Of a stretch of 64,000 nt of DNA, positions 13,642 through 24,205 are shown piece after piece (the stretch's first letter is position 1; the number at the start of each line of letters is the position of its first letter). A program made the position numbers and the translations under genes. Below the pieces are notes generated by a model. That model searched no databases and was not told where the DNA came from. It was given only the letters and a program-made list of their open reading frames with translations. Origin of the DNA: Vitellaria paradoxa (Eukaryota; Streptophyta; Magnoliopsida; Ericales; Sapotaceae); NCBI GenBank assembly GCA_019916065.1, contig CM034241.1:3851062-3915061 (forward strand). The letters are read 5' to 3'.

Positions 13642-14535
13642 TACTTCTACCTTGCTCGACCTCTTATCTTTGGTAACTGTAGTTCTAATTGCTATTTTTT
13701 CGTTTCGGCGCTTAATCTCAACAACAATGTGAACCTAACCTTCGTTTCTCAATCTCAACAATGTGTAATTTGAGAACTTCCATGGCTCCGATCGAAGATC
13801 GAAGGCCGCCAGGACTAACTGCCATGGAGCTCATTTGATGGATAAATCAATCAACTTTTAACTTATCTGCTGATATTTTTCTCTCATATAATTTTCGTAA
13901 CATGTTTAGAGTTTGAACCTTTGAATCGTATTATTATATTATAAGTTATATCTATACCTCTTGATTGTTCTCTCCATATGTATGTATGTATCTATATATG
14001 TACATGTGTGTTTTATTGTTGAATATTCTTTACAATTGCAATCCCGCTATTGAAATTAAAATCGTATGAAATGATAGATAAGGTTGGTGGAATAGTTCTT
14101 CACTTGATTTTGATTTTGAATGATACAATCCATGAGTTTTTTTTTTTTTGGGCAGATCTGTATATTTTTGTTACATTCGTTCTATTATTTGCAGTTTAGC
14201 TATATTTTCAATAGAGTAATTACCATAACGAGGTTTAATTTAATGAAACTAGAGCTTAGAAATTGTCAGAAATCGGAAAAGTTATTTGTTTTTATTTTGC
14301 ACAAATAGCTTTTTTAGAATCTTATGTCATATCTTGTTTTGTTTCTTACGAATTTGAAAAATGCAAACTAATTGGGCCATATAGCTGTATGATGTTCAGT
14401 TGTGCATATTGTTCCTTCTTACATGATCTATGTGGAACAAATTACAAGCAATATTTTTTATTTTTGTTGGTGGATATCGTATTAAGCCTGTTTTTTAATA
14501 GAGTTCCTATTTGTAGTGTTTTTTTCCTTAATAAT
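13642..14535. other. Intergenic DNA, no gene seen
   Basis: A mildly GC-richer patch at 13650-13850 (with TTCCATGGCTCCGATCGAAG) looks like a decayed exon or UTR but has no open frame I can assign. The frames at 14120-14565 are Phe/Leu-rich AT sequence and are not supported as genes. Confidence 0.45.
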
Positions 14536-14538
14536 TTA

Positions 14539-14706
14539 GGGTTTGTTTGGAGTAAGAAAAAATGAGATAAATTGAGATAAATTGTGATTTGGGGAGAGTT
14601 CGTAATACGTGCAGTGAGAGAAAAAAGTTGATGTGATATAAAGTTAACAGAGATTTATAGAGATTTTTGGATATTTTCAGCAAAATATTGCACACCAAAC
14701 GGGCCC
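14539..14706. mobile_element. MITE (Tourist-like), 168 bp
   Basis: The ends GGGTTTGTTTGG and CCAAACGGGCCC are inverted repeats, and TTA flanks both sides (14536-14538 and 14707-14709). A TTA duplication plus this end sequence suits PIF/Harbinger-derived Tourist MITEs. Close relatives occur at 59168 and, inverted, at 22583. Confidence 0.8.
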
Positions 14707-14709
14707 TTA

Positions 14710-15003
14710 TAAAGTGTTTTTGTTAAAATTATTGAATTGTTTTGAACACTGTCATAACTTTTTAATTAATGGTGACTGGTTATTTAAATTATTTTTAGTA
14801 GTGTATGAATTGACTAACGATTATGATGTCTTGTTTTGTATCAATTAAAAAATAATAATTTTTATTTTCTTATTTGATTTTTAATAAAATAAACTTAAAA
14901 GATATATTTACAAAACTAATTTAGAAAAACTATTCAAAAAGCTCCCTTACACAACTTCATGAAATTATTTATTGACAATATATTTGTAATTTAAAAGTGG
15001 ATG
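14710..15003. other. AT-rich spacer, nothing seen
   Basis: Low-complexity AT sequence between the MITE and the SINE insertion site. No open frame or repeat of note. Confidence 0.5.
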
Positions 15004-15023
15004 TTTTTGTAGAAAGTAAAAAA

Positions 15024-15347
15024 AAAAAAAAAAAAGGATTTAACCTCGAGAGATTCACTCCCTAGGTCAAACCTCTAGAGAGTGAATCTCTTTTGGTTTG
15101 TGCCACACATACCGGCCCCTCAACATGTATAGCGGTCAATCGCGAACTCGCGTAGCGGCGGGGAGTCGGACCCACACCCAAGAACTGGATACGGTTCGTC
15201 CAGCCAAGGAGGCCCGTCCTACCAACCTTTACTACGCTTTGCGCCCGGGAGGCTGGCCCCAAGTTTTTGCTAGAGAGGAGACTTGAACTTGAGACCTTGG
15301 GGTGGAAGTCCCAGTCCAAGACCATCCCATCTAACCCCTTGGGGTTA
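15024..15347 (-). mobile_element. tRNA-derived SINE, copy 1
   Basis: The element is flanked by a 20-bp target duplication, TTTTTGTAGAAAGTAAAAAA, at 15004-15023 and 15348-15367. Read on the minus strand it starts with a tRNA-like head. A pol III B-box-like AAGTTCAAGTCTCC lies about 60 nt in and an A-box-like TTAGATGGGATGG upstream. It ends in a T-run, seen as A's at 15018-15036 on the plus strand. A GC-rich body follows the head. The second copy at 52235 shares the whole body, which confirms the boundaries. The T-run tail recalls the Au-type plant SINEs, but I do not assign a family. The 60-90 aa frames across it are not genes. Confidence 0.88.
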
Positions 15348-15756
15348 TTTTTGTAGAAAGTAAAAAAGGGAGGATGTTGGTTTTATAACAATAAATAAAA
15401 AGGGATAGTAATTATGATATTTGAGATGTTTTGTATTAATTGTCTTTTATTAATTATAAGGCTAATTTTGTAACTTTGTAAAGTAAAAAGTGGAGTGGGA
15501 GAAATTTTTAATGATATATATATATATATATATATGAATAATTATAGTTTGTAGGAAGAGAATAAGATAAAACAAAGATAACATGAATTAATGCTTAGGA
15601 GTTTTTTTAGATTTTTTTAATTGAATAATTAAAGTTTATGTGTTTGAAATTTAAATTTTTAATGTTCAAATTTTACTGAAATTCAAGAAAATGTATTCAT
15701 GAAAATACCATTATTTTATTAAAATTTTAGCAAACAAGTTAAAATTTTTTTCGTTT

Positions 15757-16022
15757 AGCATGATGAAGTCGTTACCGAGACCGTGGTACTTGACGAAGTG
15801 AAGGACTCCACTTTCTTTGCGATCGAGGAATCAAGTCGGCGAGACTTTCTCAGAAGCGTCGACGCTCATTGAAGATGCCGCAATGCGGACGCTAGGGTTT
15901 GAAGAGCGGCTGACCAGTGTGCGTATGGTCCGAGACTAAGAGAAGGAGCAGAGGAGTGAAAGGCCATGATGGAGGAGGAGGAGAAGCGGCTGAGGATGAC
16001 AGAGAGCGGCGGCTATGGCCAT
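15757..16022 (-). pseudogene. DAPF: Diaminopimelate epimerase (DapF) exon 1 fragment, dead
   Basis: Read on the minus strand from an ATG at 16022, a single frame runs through a Ser/Arg-rich transit-peptide-like leader into [19 protein letters not shown] (codons ending near 15762). The KYHGLGNDF block at 15765-15791 is the hallmark N-terminus of mature DapF, the plastid enzyme that converts LL- to meso-diaminopimelate in lysine synthesis. The frame carries two in-frame stops, TAG at 15936-15938 and TGA at 15831-15833; the second falls where plant homologues usually have a serine before FLD-KESG. After the GNDFIM codons the sequence drops abruptly into AT-rich DNA with no donor site, and no later exon is present. 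So this is a truncated, inactive genomic copy. The identification is from memory of the family signature. Confidence 0.8.
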
Positions 16023-16075
16023 GGCCGTGAGCCTTTTCTGCTTCTCAAGTTACGGCTTTGAACTTAACCCCCCCA

Positions 16076-16107
<32 letters not shown>

Positions 16108-16200
16108 GGCTAAGAACCTGAATTTCCGATTCCGAGAAGAGAACCGATACGAATAAAGACAGGCTTGGGCTTTGTTTGGGCTTTGAGGGTTATAAGTTTG
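16023..16200 (-). promoter_or_regulatory. Relic 5' UTR / promoter of the DapF fragment
   Basis: Upstream of the dead DapF start codon the sequence stays complex. Minus-strand reading shows repeated GCCCAA motifs (16165-16190, near-tandem), which resemble site-II elements of plant housekeeping promoters. A poly-T tract follows (A's at 16077-16101 on the plus strand). Retention of promoter-like DNA argues for a copied genomic fragment, not a retroposed cDNA. Function is inferred only. Confidence 0.4.
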
Positions 16201-16204
16201 GTTT

Positions 16205-16865
16205 GTTTTAACATGTTTTCCTTATTAATTATTATTATTATTATTATTAGTACATTGAGATAGTTTAGAACCCTCTAAAATTTTACAAATTTCTATAATA
16301 TTTTATTTGGAATAGTAAATTTAATAGGATTTGTTTAGAACTTTACAAAATTTTACAAATCTCTATAATGTTTCATTTGGACTGTTGAATTTAATTAGAT
16401 TTGATTTCATTTGATGAGAATTTTTATAAATTCTTACGTTTAGAATTAAAATAAACTTTTTTGTGTTGGATTTCTATATCATTTGATATCTAATCCAAAA
16501 TAATAGAATTTGTTTCAGAATTTATTATTTTTTTAAATCATTTAAATAAGTGGACAAATTTATCCTTATATATTTTATTTACTATATTTTTATGTTCTAT
16601 TAACATGGTCGAATTGGTATTTTTCTTAAATAAAATCAATTCCATTATTAAATTCAAATTGTGTTTCAAAAGCAAAATTTTATTTACCAAATCGATTCAA
16701 TTAAAACAAATTAAATCAAATCAATTCTAAGAGAGGAACGTTTTCAAATGATAGAATAAATCTCTATTAAAATTCAAATTTTGTACTTATTGTACAATTT
16801 TTGAAATTACAATTTTTACAAATTTATAGTAACTTTTATCACACCAAACACCCCCTTAATATTTT
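16205..16865. other. AT-rich spacer, MITE-like
   Basis: Holds an ATT microsatellite (16228-16249) and repeated phrases of the type AAATTTTACAAATTTCTATAA at about 16276 and 16340. It ends near 16855 with ATCACACCAAACACCCCC, a typical MITE right end. Probably one or two decayed MITEs; the boundaries are not resolved. Confidence 0.45.
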
Positions 16866-16870
16866 TCTCG

Positions 16871-19800
16871 TTATTCTTCTGATAATCTGTAAAAGCAGTC
16901 ATCGCCTGGGGATGAAATCACTACGAGCTGCTTTGTAATACACCCAGACGTGTGCCTCAACTGGCTCTTGGGAATTTTAGTGACTTGCCATGGTTGGTTC
17001 TCAGGTGATGATACCACAGCCATGCACTTGAGGGTTCCTGCTGGGTGATGATACCACAGCCATGCACTTGAGGGTTCCTGCTGCCTTCTTAAGCAGAAGA
17101 TCCATCAGCAACAATTGATCTTCTTCAATATTTGCGGTGCCAAAACCCACCATCTCAACAACTTTCAGATGTTCGAGCTGAGAAGCATTGGCCTTCACAG
17201 TTGCATGGTCCATCCACAAGTAAGGCTGGTGCCAATATTCGTGAAAGTACGGACAACTGATGGAGCTCAAGTTGTGGTCAATCTGCATGCACGTAGTTCA
17301 GATTATATAATATTAGAAAATGACTTCTTATAGCTTTTGGGCTTTATTCTGTTTCATTTTGACTTTTTTTCCTTCGCTGAAATTAGATTTTTTTTTTTTT
17401 TGGGTATATAATAGTTTTTAGACTTTTTTTTTTCACATTTATAAAAAAAAATTAAAAACTATTTCTAAATAAGGAACGAATGTAAGAGGCACAAAAAAAA
17501 AAAAAAAAAGTCACTTCTTTTAACCCGTACGCGGCACTATTTTTTTTTTCTTTCCTTTTAGTATTTTTCTTTTTTTGGATAAATATGAATAATATGTCTA
17601 AAAACATAAAAAAGACTAATTTTTTATTAAAAAAATTATGTAAGACCCAAAAAAAAAAAAAAAGAAAAAAGCCAAAAGGGGGAGGTGTTCAGCTATGTTA
17701 CAGATGAAGCCTAAACATGCATATATGGGAGATGTTTGTCTACTAAAATATTTTTACAAAATTGTATGAGAATTATGTAATGATTATACTTTTGGGAAAA
17801 ATTTGTTGTTGGTTTAGTATTTGGTAAAAATTTGTAAAAGTTGAAAAAAATTAATAAAAGTTGTAAAAGTTAGTAAAAATTTGAAGAAAGTTTGTAAATT
17901 TTGAAAAACAAAATTAGTGAAAATTAAAAATTTGATTGGTAAAGAAGATTAAAAACAATTAATAGAAATTGGCTTTTTTTTATTAAAGTAAAACCTGGGG
18001 ACCAAACACCCTCATACTTACCTTGATGATCAATCTTTCCAATAAAGGTGACATGTCTAAGAAGTAAGCCAAGGAATCCCTCTTTGGCTGGCTGATCAAA
18101 GAATCAAACCAGCATAGTTCTTTCAACTTGTTGAATTTGAATTGAAGCTGTCCAAAAATCACCCCTGCTGCAGACAACCACTATTGAAAATGGATACATT
18201 TAATTAGCATACAATATAATAATATACAGCTAAAATAAAAAAAGACAATTAATTGGGATAAAAAAAAGGAAGGAAGAAAAAGTTCAAAAATGTTATAGAA
18301 TAAATGGAGACAACACGTGATTTCATGTTAATTTTAGTATTTGGTATTTTCTTTTCAAATTACGTTTTTCAGAGATGAATAGTAGCAAACCATGGGAATG
18401 GATGCCCCAAAACCGTTCTCACGGATTCAAAAAATCAACACTTAATGTTCTACTTTGGAGATGCACAGCGCCAAAATCGTAGTAACGATTTTTTGAATCC
18501 GTTCTTACAGATTTAAAAAAATTCGTATAAAATAGCGACAATAGTTTCATTTGAAAATTTTTGACTTAAAGAATATGATTGTCAAAAAAAATTTATGCAT
18601 TCAGTTAATTTCTTTCTGAATTTTTTGTTTTTTTAGTAAAATATTGAAATTTTTTTAAATTAGTAAATTTGGAAATGTGTAATAAAAAATTTGATTGATT
18701 TATTGAGACTGTTAAAGATTTATTTTGTTTTATTTAGTTTGTTAAAGAAGATAATTGAGAAAAAAAAAAGGAAGAAAAAGTTCAAAAATGTTATAGAATA
18801 AATATATACCTCAATAAGCCACCCACTTATCCTTAGAATCCGAGTGTCCCTGAGGGCGGCAAGAAGTGACAAAACCTCCTCACAATCAAATCCAATTTCC
18901 CCTAAACCTTCCCTCAAATCAAGCACCACATCGACCAATTCGGGAGAGTTTTCTATCCGAATTTGAGGAAGAACTCCTTGGTAATGAAAGGATTTGAGAC
19001 GAGTGACTGCACAAAGTGTGACACTTGCTACGTCGGGACAATCCGCCATTGAAAAATTCTCGAGAGTTCTGCTTCCTCTGAGATTGATGTTTTCAAGCCC
19101 GGTGCATTTTTCTAGCTTCAAACTTTCAATAACCCGACAGCTGAAGAACAAATCCGAAGCCAGTCTTTTGGAAACCTCGTGAACTGATCTCAGATGCAGA
19201 CTCTTGAGGGAAGAAAATTTGGCCATCTGATCTATTGCACAAATTGGGTCCAAAATCAAGTTGAAATTGCTAGGCGTTTTCTTTCCTCCAAAGAAGTCAA
19301 GCACAAGCTCTTTTTCTCCTCCCTTTGCGGCCAAGAAAGACAGATCTTCCTTAATTTTAAAACCCTGTTTCACCACCTCCTCCTCCTCCTCGTAGATGCT
19401 AAGAATTAAGGGCGAACCCAAAATTAATAATCGAAAAGCAGAAGTACAATTTTTGGTAGATGAGAAAAGAGTAAAAAATATAATAAGGGCAAGAGTGTAA
19501 AATGGAAAATGGAGAGGCTGATATAGGGGTATTTGATTGGCTAAAACTAACAAAAATTCACTAATTTTTATTAATTTTTTGTATTTTTTTCAGCCAAATT
19601 TTACGACTTATCACTTTTATATCAAATTTTTATATTTTTACTATATTTTTTTGTTAAATTTTTACCAACTAAATACTCTCATAATATTAACTTTATAACT
19701 ATTGAATTAAAATTTAACGATTTAAATTACAAGTCGTAGACTTAGCATTGTTATGTGAGGCCTAAATCCGTAAAAGTATGTACGAGGGCAAAAGTGAATT

Positions 19801-20153
19801 ATAGAGTATATAAAGAAAAAAATTCTAGCGTTTTAGTGGTAACTTTTCACTCCCCTAGCAACCGAGAATCACCTCGGTCCACTTTTGCAGAGAATGAAGT
19901 TCCACAACTCAGCAGCATCGCATGGTTTCAAGAGCAAATCCAATATTTGATTTGAATGGAAGTCCAAGTCCAATAATTCTACTCGAAACGGTGCCCAGAG
20001 GTTCCTCCATGCAGATGAAAGAATGCTAGTTCTTACTGACTCTTTCAATGGGATTAACGAAATGATTCGTCGATGAATTTCTTGCGGTAAGTTGCTGATT
20101 GAATCGACGAGGACTCTCTCTTCTTCCATGACTTTGTCTGCTTCAAAAGCCAA
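16871..20153 (-). CDS. F-box/LRR (FBD-like) protein gene 1, 4 exons, C-terminus frameshifted
   Basis: Exons: 20153-19873, 19398-18810, 18180-18022 and 17282-17001 (printed stop at 17001). Donors GAG|GTGATT, GAG|GTATAT and AAG|GTAAGT and acceptors CTTAG, CAATAG and GCATGCAG keep one frame across all junctions. Exon 1 encodes an F-box (SNLPQEIHRRIISLIPLKES, then SAWRNLWAPF), the SKP1-binding part of SCF ubiquitin ligases. Exon 2 has degenerate leucine-rich repeats (SSLKSLHLRSV, IESLKLEKCTGLENINLRG). Exon 4 has an FBD-like stretch (LKVVEMVGFG, then LLLMDLLLKKA). A 40-bp tandem duplication at 17004-17083 shifts the frame and causes the early stop. Without it, the frame would run on to a stop at 16871. 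Gene 2 at 55178 has the same architecture, including an identical 159-bp exon 3. The target is unknown. Expression and function are doubtful because of the frameshift. Confidence 0.72.
17004..17083. repeat. 40-bp tandem duplication causing a frameshift
   Basis: Two perfect head-to-tail copies (17004-17043, 17044-17083) starting GGTGATGATACCACAGCC. Because 40 is not a multiple of three, the last exon of F-box gene 1 changes frame and stops at 17001. Confidence 0.95.
17289..18021. other. Intron 3 of F-box gene 1
   Basis: AT-rich with many A/T homopolymers. The right half (17710-17990) has MITE-like repeated phrases such as AAAAATTTGTAAAAGTTG. Splice sites on the minus strand are GTAAGT (from 18021) and GCATGCAG (ending at 17283). 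Confidence 0.6.
18181..18809. other. Intron 2 of F-box gene 1 with internal direct and inverted repeats
   Basis: A direct repeat of about 45 bp (AGGAAGAAAAAGTTCAAAAA) occurs at 18260-18305 and 18760-18803. The DNA between the copies may therefore be an insertion or local duplication. Inside it is a perfect 16-bp inverted repeat, ACGGATTCAAAAAATC at 18421-18436 and its complement at 18487-18502, able to form a hairpin with a 50-nt loop. Confidence 0.6.
19513..19684. mobile_element. MITE inside intron 1 of F-box gene 1
   Basis: Left end GGGGTATTTGATTGGCTAAA and right end TTACCAACTAAATACTCTC are imperfect inverted repeats. It sits within the inferred intron 19399-19872, which gene 2 lacks. The gene 2 coding sequence is continuous at this point, so the intron may itself have been acquired with or around the insertion. 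Confidence 0.6.
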
Positions 20154-21584
20154 ACTCTCAGGTTAATTAAAGAGAGTAATCACCCAACTACTCCTTAAGA
20201 TATTAAAAAAAAAAAAAAAAAAAAACTAGTAGTTACAAAGCTATACATACCATTAAAGAAGAGAGCATCAAGAGATCAAAGGGACAAAACACATGTTCAC
20301 TTCAAACTAAAGACATACACACACATATACATATACATATACATAAACATATACATATATACATGTCGTGACGAAGTAAACCACTGGACATTTTAGTTAA
20401 TTGTCTAAGACGTCTATCCAATAAAAAGGCTTGAAATTTAAAATATATATAAATATATATTTAATTTTTATAAATTTTTACTCTCCTTAATTTTAACGCG
20501 TATCTTACTTTCAAATTCAATTTTTTTCCTTACATCCCCAAATAATTTGATGTGCCCCCGATAAATATTAAGTAAGTAAAAAGAAATAAATAATATCGTC
20601 AAATATTTTTTTTTTTTGTAATTGCAAATTGTTCTACCAATATGATTTGGTGGAAAAAGAAGGGAAAAAATTAGTATATTGACACTAATATTAGATGTGA
20701 TTATATATTTAAGAGTATATATATGTATATATTTCCAACACTTTCAATTCCTTTTGTTTATAAGTTTTTGATCGTTGGTACATTGGGTTAATTGCTTCCT
20801 AAAATATATATAATATATATATGTATATTAATTCTTAACCAGTATAAAAGATTAATTTCATGTAAGTAATTATATTAAATCTTTTTAGATGTCATAAAAA
20901 TTAGAAGTAGGGTGTGCCATGCATATTAATGATGTTAGTTTTAGGGGTGTTTGAAGTGATAAAAAATGAGATAATTTATGAGTTCTTAATTTGTACAGTG
21001 AGATAAAAAATAAATAATTTTTAAAAATTTTCAGACATTTTTAAAATTTTTAATATTTTTTTAGTATGTTAAACATACTTTTAATGCAATATCAGATACA
21101 GACTCAGTAACTAATAATCATTGTACCATATGATTGATTGTAAAGTCAAAATAAAGGATATTTAAATCAATAATTTATGGAAATTTTATTTCTAGCCTAA
21201 CTTTTTAGTTATGAGTAGTAATTGATGGTATTAAAAAAATAATAACAGTAAAATAAAAACACAAGAATTTACAAAACTTCTCCAAATGACGAAGCACAAC
21301 TTTTCCACAGAAGGTACAAGTTGTCAATATAGAAGGGTGTTTATTTGGTAAAAGTTTAACTAAAAAATATGATAAAAATATAAAAAATTAATGTAAGAAT
21401 GATATATAAAAAATTTTAACTGAAAAAAAATATAAAAAAATTAATTAATTTTAATCAACTAAACACGATCATAAAACAAATATCAAGAAACGTACAGTCA
21501 GCGGTGGATGTATAAGCTGAAATAGATGGCACGAGATGAGTCCTTGGTTTCAAGCCAGCAAAGTTGACATATGCGCTGTTAAAT
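20154..21584. other. Upstream region of F-box gene 1, AT-rich
   Basis: The first few hundred bases would contain the promoter of F-box gene 1, but I cannot single out a TATA box with confidence. A poly-A run lies at 20204-20224, an ACATAT-type repeat at 20315-20360, and a partial MITE start at 20943 (GGGGTGTTTGAAGTGATAAA). No other gene is seen. Confidence 0.5.
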
Positions 21585-22582
21585 TTGACCAAAATTTTGG
21601 GACCCCCGGAGAGAGGGGTAAACATCGCGAATAATATTAGCTTGCCGGCATCGCCTCCAGGTCACTCGTTCCTCTTTCTCTCTTTTTTTTTTTTTGTTTG
21701 GTTTAAACGGACGCACGTGATTATTTTATTTTATTTTTTTCATTTTACTTGAAACCGGCAAATGAGACTAAGTTTAGAAAGAGAAAGTTATTTTTTTTTT
21801 ATAATTAGCTGCCAATTAACTATTAAAAAATTAATTTTTTTTTCTATTTGGGAATGAAAAAAATCAAGTTTTTAGTAACTATTTTTTAAAATTTTTATTA
21901 ATTTAACATTTTTACCTTTCAATATTTAAAATAAGTGTAAAATATAAGATAGTAAATTTGGCCGTTTTAAAAAAAAATTAAAAAATTAGTAGCTGATAGT
22001 CAAGTTACTAACTTTTTTTTTTCTTTTTCCTAAACACATCTCCCTAATATCAATCAACCAAATAATTTTATTTTTTGTAAGATTGTGATTCAACCAATAA
22101 AAATATTTTTGAATTATTGGATAATATATTAATTATATCAAATATTAAATAATTTAAAATAAAATTTTTGATACATAAAAATTTAGTTATCAATATGATT
22201 TTAAAATATTTTTGAATTAATACTTTTAAATTATTTAAAAATAAAATTTATAAATATAATTTTAAATATTATAAAAATTCAATTATTGTAAAAATCAGAA
22301 CATTTACATATGTCTCTTTCAATCTATATAAAAAATATTTTTTGTTGTAAAAAATAAATTATACAAATAAATTACTTTTCTAATTTTTTTAACAATTGTT
22401 ACTTGAATTATTATAAAAAATTTAGATAATTATTATAAAAATTAATCTTTTGTATGAATACGTGAATTAATAATTAAATTAAAAAAATATTATAGGGACT
22501 ACTTTCTTATGGTAAAAATAAAAATATTTTAATAATTTGATTGAACTAAATTTGTATTTAAAATGTAAACAATTACAAATTA

Positions 22583-22740
22583 GGGGTTGTGTGGTTTGAG
22601 AAAAAACTCAAAAAATCTCTATAAATTTCTGTTAACTTTATATCATATCAACTTTTTTCTCTTACTGCACGCATTACGAATTCTCTCCAAATCACAATTT
22701 ATCTCATTTTTTTTTACTCCAAACAACCCCTAAATTTTTT
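22583..22740. mobile_element. MITE nested in the left arm of the inverted repeat
   Basis: Ends GGGGTTGTGTGG and CAAACAACCCC. The opposite arm (near 23240) preserves the uninterrupted site ACAAATTAAATTTTTT, giving a built-in empty site and a TA (or TTA-derived) duplication. It is the same family as the elements at 14539 and 59168, in the opposite orientation. Confidence 0.8.
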
Positions 22741-23245
22741 TAATATTATAGAGACTACTTTCTTTTAATATTATAGAGACTACTTTCTTATTGTAAATAT
22801 ACTCATAGAGACTACTTTCTTTTAATATTATAGAGACTACTTTCTTATTGTAAATATAGAGACTACTTTCTTATTGTAAATATACTAATAATTTGTAATT
22901 GTTTACATTTTAAATACAAATTTAGTTCAATCTTTCTTATTGTAAATATACTAATAATTTGTAATTGTTTACATTTTAAATATAAATTTAATTCTTTAGT
23001 TCAATCTTTCTTATTGTAAATATACTAATAATTTGTAATTGTTTACATTTTAAATATAAATTTAATTCAATCAAATTATTAAAATATTTTTATTTTTACA
23101 ATAAGAAAGTAGTCTCTATATTTACAATAAGAAAGTAGTCTCTATAATATTAAAAGAAAGTAGTCTCTATTAGTATATTTACAATAAGAAAGTAGTCTCT
23201 ATAATATTAAAAGAAAGTAGTCTCTATAATATTAAAAAAATTTAA
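22741..23245. repeat. Minisatellite-like core of the inverted repeat
   Basis: The left side has repeated units around AGAGACTACTTTCTTATTG and the right side has them inverted (CAATAAGAAAGTAGTCTCT). The loop holds three tandem copies of a unit of about 70 bp starting at 22866, 22933 and 23007. The breakpoint of the large tandem duplication is at 22933, exactly at a unit boundary. Confidence 0.75.
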
Positions 23246-24205
23246 TTTGTAATTGTTTACATTTTAAATACAAATTTAGTTCAATCAAATTATTAAAATA
23301 TTTTTATTTTTACCATAAGAAAGTAGTCTCTATAATATTTTTTTAATTTAAGTATTAATTCAAGTATTCACACAGGCTAGCGATTAATTTTTATAATAAT
23401 TATCTTAATTTTTTTTTATAATAATTCAAGTAACAATGGTTAAAAAATTTAGAAAAGTAATTTATTAGTATAATTTATTTTTTATAATAGAAAATATTTT
23501 TTATATAGATTAAATGAGAAATATGTAGTTACTTTGATTTTTATAATAATTAAAATTTTATAATATTTTAAATTATATTGATAAATTTTATTTTTAAATA
23601 TTTTAAAAGTATTAATTTAAAAATATTTTAAAATCATGTTGATAACTAAATTTTTATAATAGTATTTTTATTTGTATTAAAAAATTTCATTTTAAAATAT
23701 TTAGTGTTCAATATAATTAATATGTTATCTAATAACTCAAAAATATTTTTTTTAGTTGAACCACCATCTTACAAAAGAAAAAATAAAATTATGAGGTTGA
23801 TTGACGTCGAGAGATGTGTTTAGAAAAAAAGTTAGTAACTCGGCTACCAGTTACTAATTTTTTGACTTTTTTTAAAATGATCAAATTTTTCATCTTATAT
23901 TTTACACTTATTTTAAATATTTAAAAGAAAAAATATCAAATCACTAAAAAATTAAAAAAATAGTTTCTAAAAACTAGGTTTTTTTCCTTTCCAAACACAA
24001 ATTTTAATAATTAGTTGGCAATCAACTACCAAAAAAATTAGTTTTTTTTTCTCCGTAGCGAGCCTCAGTGGTCGGTTTCAACCAAATTGGAAGAAAAAAA
24101 TTTTGAATCACGCGCGCCCGTTTGAACCAAATAGGAAAAAAGAGAGAGAGAGAGAGAAACACGTGGCCAGGAGGCGACGTTGGCCCCCCGCTCCCCAAAA
24201 TTTTT

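Larger units (their letters stand above)
21590..24205. repeat. Large imperfect inverted repeat (about 1.2-kb arms)
   Basis: The left arm (about 21590-22930) reappears inverted in the right arm (about 23080-24205). Matching landmarks include AATTTTGGG near 21595 against CCCCAAAATT near 24193, GGTTTAAACGGACGCACGTG (21700) against the complement of CACGCGCGCCCGTTTGAACC (24110), and AGCTGCCAATTAAC (21807) against GTTGGCAATCAAC (24013). Identity by eye is near 99% in the innermost few hundred bases and falls toward about 80% at the tips. It could be a non-autonomous element with very long terminal repeats or an inverted duplication. No target duplication was found. A transcript across it would fold into a long hairpin. 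Confidence 0.8.

Noticed and set aside
14120..14565. Two hydrophobic frames (62 and 100 aa)
   Set aside because: Phe/Leu/Tyr-rich because of T-rich DNA; no start context or homologue.
15062..15325. 87-aa minus-strand frame
   Set aside because: Falls wholly within the SINE body; the second SINE copy does not preserve the frame.
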